Shown: piece after piece, positions 22,711 through 23,366 of the stretch
Layout of the letters: each line of letters opens with the position of its first letter
Position numbering within the stretch: position 1 is the stretch's first letter
Assembly (NCBI GenBank): GCA_047636995.1
Contig: JBLIGQ010000045.1
Location: forward strand, 1-23,366
Source: JAQWQB01 sp047636995
Lineage (GTDB): Bacteria > Bacteroidota > Bacteroidia > Flavobacteriales_D > Sanyastnellaceae
Length of the DNA: 23,366 nt
Direction: 5' to 3'
Made by a program: the position numbers and the translations under genes
Notes under the pieces: model-generated
What the model saw: only the letters and a program-made list of their open reading frames with translations
Told to the model about the DNA's origin: nothing
Databases searched by the model: none

Positions 22711-23366
22711 CTACCGCAAAACCGTTACATGGCCTGTCAAGACCTCAGAAATCAGTCCTTCCAAGGTAGTGGTTGAATATTCGATCTGATAGACATACAC
22801 CCCATCTGGGACGAAATAATCACCGTTTTTATTTGAGCCATCCCAGACCGTTTCAGGTTCGCTAGAGGTAAAGATGACCTCGCCATTGCGATTGAAAATG
22901 AGCAGATTGAACCTTTCGAAAGTGCATTCCGATTGAATTGCGAAATACTCATTCAAACCATCTTGGTCTGGTGTGAAAGCATTCGGTACATAAATCAGAC
23001 AGCCGCATTGCTCAAAGTAAACTTCAACGTCGTCTGATACTACATCACATTCGCTCTCCACAACAACCGAATAGGTGTCGGTCTCAGCAACTTCTAAGGT
23101 AGCTTGATTGCTTCCGTCAGACCATTCAAAATCAACAGGGTAGGGGAAGCCGTTAATGTCAGTATCTAATGTTAGAACATTTCCTTTGCAGATAATGCGG
23201 TCTTCACCTAGGTCGAAATACAAGGCTTCGATGATGATCACGTCAATCTCGTCTGTATAGCTGCACCCGTCTGCACTGGTGGTTGCGCTGTACAATCCTG
23301 AAACCTGCGGAGAGATAATATTAGAAGACTGTCCTGTATTCCAAATAACGTCTACCTCTGCAACGT
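22711..23366 (-). CDS. Surface protein with T9SS type B sorting domain, C-terminal part
   Basis: The minus-strand frame is open from the stop at 22711 to the window edge (218 codons), so the N-terminal and main parts are missing; a TTG inside the frame at 23295 is not a real start. The first part looks like PKD/Ig-type repeats (GLYSATTSADGCSY, then WSDGSNQATLEVAETDTYSV). The last 100 residues are a typical gliding-motility-associated (CHU_C, type B) sorting domain: IYVPNAFTPDQDGLNEYF, then LLIFNRNGEVIF, VWDGSNKNG and VPDGVYVYQIEY. Such proteins are exported by the type IX system and placed on the cell surface or released. What it does cannot be judged from this end. Confidence 0.88.
   Translation of the reverse strand, partial: VAEVDVIWNTGQSSNIISPQVSGLYSATTSADGCSYTDEIDVIIIEALYFDLGEDRIICKGNVLTLDTDINGFPYPVDFEWSDGSNQATLEVAETDTYSVVVESECDVVSDDVEVYFEQCGCLIYVPNAFTPDQDGLNEYFAIQSECTFERFNLLIFNRNGEVIFTSSEPETVWDGSNKNGDYFVPDGVYVYQIEYSTTTLEGLISEVLTGHVTVLR

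Overview
The window looks like chromosomal DNA of a marine or aquatic Bacteroidota bacterium, most likely near Flavobacteriia/Cryomorphaceae-like lineages; the exact genus cannot be read from the sequence. The evidence is: type A and type B C-terminal sorting domains of the type IX secretion system (T9SS); promoters of the Bacteroidota form TAnnTTTG; a sigma/anti-sigma pair of Bacteroidota type; DUF1287, SdpI and PhnA/YjdM family genes; moderate AT richness; and few Shine-Dalgarno-like sites. No tRNA, rRNA, CRISPR array, integrase or intact insertion sequence was seen.

Layout. 1-206: 5' part of a Crp/Fnr-like cNMP-binding regulator (minus). 275-508: tiny secreted protein, closed by two hairpins, the second shared with the next gene. 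609-2762: DEAD-box RNA helicase with a long repetitive disordered N-terminus (minus). 2836-12690: a minus-strand block of two paralogous front-end-type fatty-acid desaturases flanking two very large paralogous secreted proteins. Those two carry a complete vanadium-haloperoxidase/PAP2 active site, 3 or 5 tandem Ig-like repeats of about 111 residues, and a T9SS tail. 12812-13645: uncharacterised WPHHFD-motif protein (minus). 13732-14738: DUF1287 secreted protein and SdpI-family membrane protein (plus). 14816-17611: ECF sigma factor and a transmembrane anti-sigma-like protein with a huge exported domain (minus). A beta-barrel outer-membrane protein with a good promoter (17799-18485, plus) diverges from the sigma gene. 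18549-19289: a second exported, probably barrel-type protein (minus). 19290-19813: gene-free stretch with a 13-bp direct repeat and copy 1 of a G-rich dispersed repeat. 19814-20539: HMA metal-binding domain fused to a MauE-like membrane protein. 20625-21968: HExxH metallopeptidase-like lipoprotein with a C-terminal Ig-like domain. 21994-22347: PhnA/YjdM zinc-ribbon protein (minus). 22348-22710: gene-free, with copy 2 of the dispersed repeat. 22711-23366: 3' part of a large T9SS type B surface protein (minus).

How the genes may work together. The distinctive part is the order desaturase - peroxidase - peroxidase - desaturase. The desaturases would make unsaturated membrane lipids, and the exported proteins have all the vanadate-binding residues of haloperoxidases. 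A link, such as oxidation or halogenation of lipid-derived or external substrates at the cell surface, is inference only. The helicase next to a desaturase fits a cold-adaptation pairing. The two repeat copies at about 19.5 kb and 22.4 kb are related intergenic elements with conserved guanine runs on the minus strand and a conserved inverted repeat.
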